From the NCBI GenBank assembly GCA_015698045.1, contig BLAL01000242.1, positions 935,001 to 999,000 on the forward strand: 64,000 nucleotides of DNA, in the 5' to 3' direction. Of this stretch, positions 60,613-64,000 are shown piece by piece. Origin of the DNA: Rhizophagus clarus. Lineage: Eukaryota > Glomeromycota > Glomeromycetes > Glomerales > Glomeraceae. Under the pieces are notes generated by a model. The model did no database searches. It saw only the letters and a program-made list of their open reading frames with translations, and had not been told where the DNA came from. Each line of letters begins with the position of its first letter. Positions within the stretch are counted from its first letter, which is position 1. The position numbers and the translations under genes are program-made.

Positions 60613-61536
60613 CAGTCCCCGGCGAAAGTAATGGCGGTCAGTTTTTTTAATATAACGCATAAATTTTATAATGAATTTATGAATTTTTTTTTTATTTTCA
60701 GAAAGAGGAGTCAAAAATACATATATTTTATTATTTAATAAATATTGGGTTTGACCTCTATCTGTATCAAAACATGCTTCAATTTGATTTTGCATGCTAT
60801 TATCGTTAATAACCTCGCTATCAATAACTATGCTATTTTCGAAATTATTTCACTCCTTTCTAAATAAATTGAGAAATAGCTTGTACCATTTTTTTCCTTT
60901 TTTTGCATTACCATTTTCTTAATATACTGCATCAAAAACAAACAAAAATTCTCATTGGGATTTGAGATCTGGGCTTTAAAATGAACAAAAAAAAAATCAT
61001 TATTGAAAGAAAAATTTTCATACCACCTTAATATAATTATTTTATATCATCATAATAAAAAGCTCACCAATGGTCTAAAAAAACGTTTGATTAGTCAAAA
61101 ATACACATATTTCAAAGTTTTCATGATGAAAATTAAAAAAAATGATCATTTCGATTCTGGCAGTAATTTTTTATGATATAAGTTTAGTGCGACACTTTGA
61201 ATAAAAATATTCAGAATTTTGGCATTTTTTGTAAGAAAGGGATACATTGTTTTATACGAATGCAAAAATTTCCAGTTCAATTAGAAATTTCCTAAAAATT
61301 TGTTTCATGAAAAAGTTACCAGCCTCGTAAGTAGAATTTATTGTAATAGAAGCTATTGTGGGTAATAAAACAGGAATAATGTCAGTATTTGAAATTACTT
61401 TTTTTTTATTGCTTTTTAAATGAGCATATCATTGTTCAATTTGGTATAATAAGTAATGATTTAATCGAGGTAGTAATGAAGTTATAACCAAATTAAGAAG
61501 CGGTATTCTCACCGCCATTACTTTCGCCGGGGACTG
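60613..61536. mobile_element. Tc1/mariner-like non-autonomous element (924 bp)
   Basis: The left end TA|CAGTCCCCGGCGAAAGTAATG and right end TTTCGCCGGGGACTG|TA are perfect inverted repeats of about 27 bp flanked by TA. CAGT termini and TA targets are typical of Tc1/mariner elements. Only a weak minus frame with several in-frame breaks lies inside, with no DDE motifs seen, so this copy is not autonomous. Confidence 0.85.
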
Positions 61537-61538
61537 TA

Positions 61539-62378
61539 TATATATGTATTTGACAGTTTATAAACGCACCAATAATAGTTATTTTAAACTGAAAACTAAA
61601 ACGAGAAAAGGTAACACAGAAAGATTATTTTTCCTTTAAGAATTATAAATTCTTGTCTTAAAAAAAAACAGGTTAAATTTTCTACTGAAAAGAACTTTCT
61701 CTTCTACGTATAATACTCTCAAACTAATTATATTACGCCTTTACCTATGTCCCGAAATAAAATTAGCATCCTAGTTGTGTAATCATCAAGTATAATATTT
61801 ACGACGCTCATGTTCTACTCAAGACTCAAGTATATAACCAATTAGGTCATTGATGTACGTTATAGTATTTATCTTATAGTAATTTTGAAGAGATTATGCG
61901 TTGAAAGATATTGTGCGTGCAGTTATTACGAAGGGAAAGGAATAAATGTGGTAAATGATACTAATGATAGGAATTAAAAAAATTTATGCATGCATGAGTG
62001 AATCATTGAACATGTAGCTTTAAATATTAGTTTTTTTCTACACTTTAAGTAATTTTAACAATTCCTGCCTTATTGTTATAAGATTTATGAATTATATTAT
62101 AATTCAAAGTGACAATGCGGAATTTCTTCCATATGTGCCACCATTATGGATTGGGCGACTCAAAATGAGCCGCTCGAACCGGTTCTAGAACTGATTTTAT
62201 ATTTAGCAGATTCTGAGTTTTAGCCATTTTTAAAAAATCGGGTGTCAGAAAAATTTTAATTAGCTATCAAATTATGGTTGATTGTTTTAATTTGCGTAAC
62301 TTTAGAAAGCGACTGAGTCGAAGCGGAACCGATAATGAATTGACGACCACCTACAATTGTTCACATGATCATTAAATG
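61539..62378. other. Intergenic AT-rich DNA
   Basis: No gene was seen. A somewhat GC-richer patch at 62150-62350 (GAGCCGCTCGAACCGG) resembles the CCGAACC-type subterminal DNA of the elements near the window start and may be old transposon sequence. Confidence 0.35.
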
Positions 62379-62380
62379 TA

Positions 62381-62770
62381 TGTTGGCTGTCATCTATAAA
62401 CCACACAGTCCGAAATTTTAAAAATGTGTTTATTTATATTGTGTAACTTGTTTTTACAATACTTTATTTAAATATAAATTTTGCCGCGTAAGCGGCAAAA
62501 TTTTTTTTTTGCCATATTCCATAAAAAATCCATGAAAAAAGTCCGAAATTTTTCATTTTTATTATGGTTACTTACTAAAATTACCTATTTTTGATCCATA
62601 ATAGAACTTAATATTATTATTAAATCTTATAAAACAAACTGATAGAAATGTGCAGTTCATGTTGCTCTATCATTTTATCGGTTTAGTTTTTTTTTTATAT
62701 CACTTGGTTCATGATTTATAAAAGTTTGAAGTCACATAATATTATGGTGGTTTATAGGTGACAGCCACCA
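62381..62770. mobile_element. 390-bp MITE with TA target sites
   Basis: The ends TGTTGGCTGTCATCTATAAA and TTTATAGGTGACAGCCACCA are imperfect inverted repeats of about 25 bp bounded by TA at 62379-62380 and 62771-62772. A perfect hairpin TTTTGCCGCGTAAGCGGCAAAA lies inside (about 62478-62500). No coding capacity. Confidence 0.75.
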
Positions 62771-62772
62771 TA

Positions 62773-64000
62773 CAACATATTACATATCGGCTGATTGACA
62801 AAGGTTACACACAGCTAAAAACCCATCAAACATTATTATAATAACACGTCACTATTCCAATCGGCGGATATGACTTGATTTATGTAAGTCGGTAAACTAT
62901 TATGAAATATTATTTAATTTTTAGTTGCAAGTTGTTTGTTATATGCAATTGGTAACTTATTTTGATTCTGTGATTTCAACCATATCATATGTGCAGTACT
63001 ATCATTTTCCATAATATTACTATAGGATTCAATTGTAAGCTTTCTACTTTTAAGTTATATGGAACCCTTTATCAAGCGTCCTTACACTTTTCAAAAAATC
63101 TAACTATAAAGTTTTTCTCATAATTTAACTAATATGATAAAAAAATATAAATTTATCTAAGAATAATCAACAATATTCTACTTTAAACGCAAAAATCGCA
63201 AAATCCATTAACCAATCCAGACGTGTGATCAAAATTACTATAGAGCTGGCTAATCAAAATATCAATAACCAAAGAATTCAATTTTAAATTTTTTGTAGAA
63301 CAAAAATCAACCGATCAAAAATCCGCCGATCAGAATGGGAATATTGACCTACCAAGTAGTTTCACGTTAGAATATCTACAAAAATTGGCAAGTTTCGAGA
63401 CTCAAATTTTAACAGCAAGTAAAAAGTCACATTTATTAACGTTAACGTGATATTATGAATTAAGATTATTATACTATTGTGCAGTGAGAATTCCGTTCAA
63501 AATTATACATTAATGTTTATAATTATTCAACTTTAAAACTCAATTTACTTTATTTGTACTAAATTATATGCAGATAAATAAAGATAGTTTATTTATAAAT
63601 TATTATATGTGTCACCTTATTGAACGTCCTTTCACTCTAGACTATCAAGTTTCACACATTTTAACTAATAAGATAACTGAAAAGAAATATGGATTGATTT
63701 ATAAATAATTATTATATTTGAGGTTTACGATTTTGTTAAATAACTTAATTATGTAATTTCTTAATAAATCTTAATACACAAAACGAAAAATGAATTGACA
63801 AATTGTCGAATAAATTACAAAAGAAATATTTTTTTTCTAATTATCCGAAAATGTTCGCCGATTTTGACTTGATTTAAAAGCCACCATCACTTTGTTACCA
63901 ATATTCTCACTATAATAGATAGAAGATGAATATTTATTATTATTGCACTTTTAATGGGTTGTAAAATTATAATTTTCGCAAATTTCTATCAAACTTTACC
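62773..64000. other. Intergenic DNA with diverged repeats
   Basis: Two diverged copies of a motif (AACCCTTTATCAAGCGTCC near 63063 and ACCTTATTGAACGTCCTTTC near 63614, each followed by TCA...TTTAACTAAT(A/AA)) suggest an old duplication about 550 bp apart. No gene was seen. Confidence 0.35.

Noticed and set aside
60535..60795. 86-codon minus frame in the Tc1/mariner-like element
   Set aside because: It crosses the terminal repeat and shows no transposase motif; chance or remnant.

Overview
The window reads as nuclear DNA of a filamentous fungus. Its strong A+T richness, short GT-AG introns, an HMG-box remnant, an expanded repeat load and two protein families I recall from Rhizophagus assemblies make an arbuscular mycorrhizal fungus (Glomeromycotina, Rhizophagus-like) the best guess. 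That assignment is inference; no rRNA or marker gene is present.

Layout. 1-16.8 kb is repeat-rich host DNA. It holds a MITE-like element (1-520), a four-exon hypothetical gene (857-2505), a 4-kb TA-flanked element filled with pyrimidine-rich repeats (3804-7813), two blocks of tandem repeats (8.7-10.2 kb), a zinc-knuckle ORF, a decayed CACTA/tnp2-type transposase (12068-15305, minus) and a Myb/SANT-like gene with a decayed Arg/Ser tail (16112-16793). 17173-32826 is a complete 15.65-kb self-synthesising-type DNA transposon (Element 1). 32.8-36.3 kb carries parts of two host genes. 36275-49800 is a second, different 13.5-kb element of the same general class (Element 2). 49.8-64 kb is gene-poor: the 3' part of the gene split by Element 2, a frameshifted gene of a Rhizophagus-type family, an HMG-box remnant, a Gln/Pro-rich gene (59141-60280), a Tc1/mariner-like non-autonomous element and a 390-bp MITE.

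The main discovery is the pair of large elements. Both have long terminal inverted repeats (about 0.99 kb and 0.55 kb), 5-bp target duplications (TTAAT and GTGGT), a family-B DNA polymerase and a DDE integrase, which is a Polinton/Maverick-like plan. Neither shows a recognisable jelly-roll capsid gene. Both instead carry Gag-like and retropepsin-like ORFs joined at poly-A frameshift sites, as in Ty3-type retrotransposons. Element 1 has a 1547-residue protein-primed-type polymerase with exonuclease motifs, an F-box protein, two retropepsin-like proteins, and a zinc-finger/polyserine extension reachable by a -1 shift at a canonical A AAA AAC site. Element 2 has an SF3 helicase, a short polymerase fused behind an OTU-like cysteine-protease domain, an A32-like ATPase, a chromodomain integrase, a DUF5679-like protein and an NPxTGRxI adaptor-like protein. 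The elements share one small unknown protein family (30955-31338 and 41194-41628).

Both elements sit inside host reading frames. Removing each element with one target-site copy restores an open frame: a 96-residue two-exon protein for Element 1 and an acidic Asp/Asn/Gly repeat domain for Element 2. Several decayed genes carry in-frame stops mostly explained by C-to-T changes, consistent with methylation-linked mutation of repeats.
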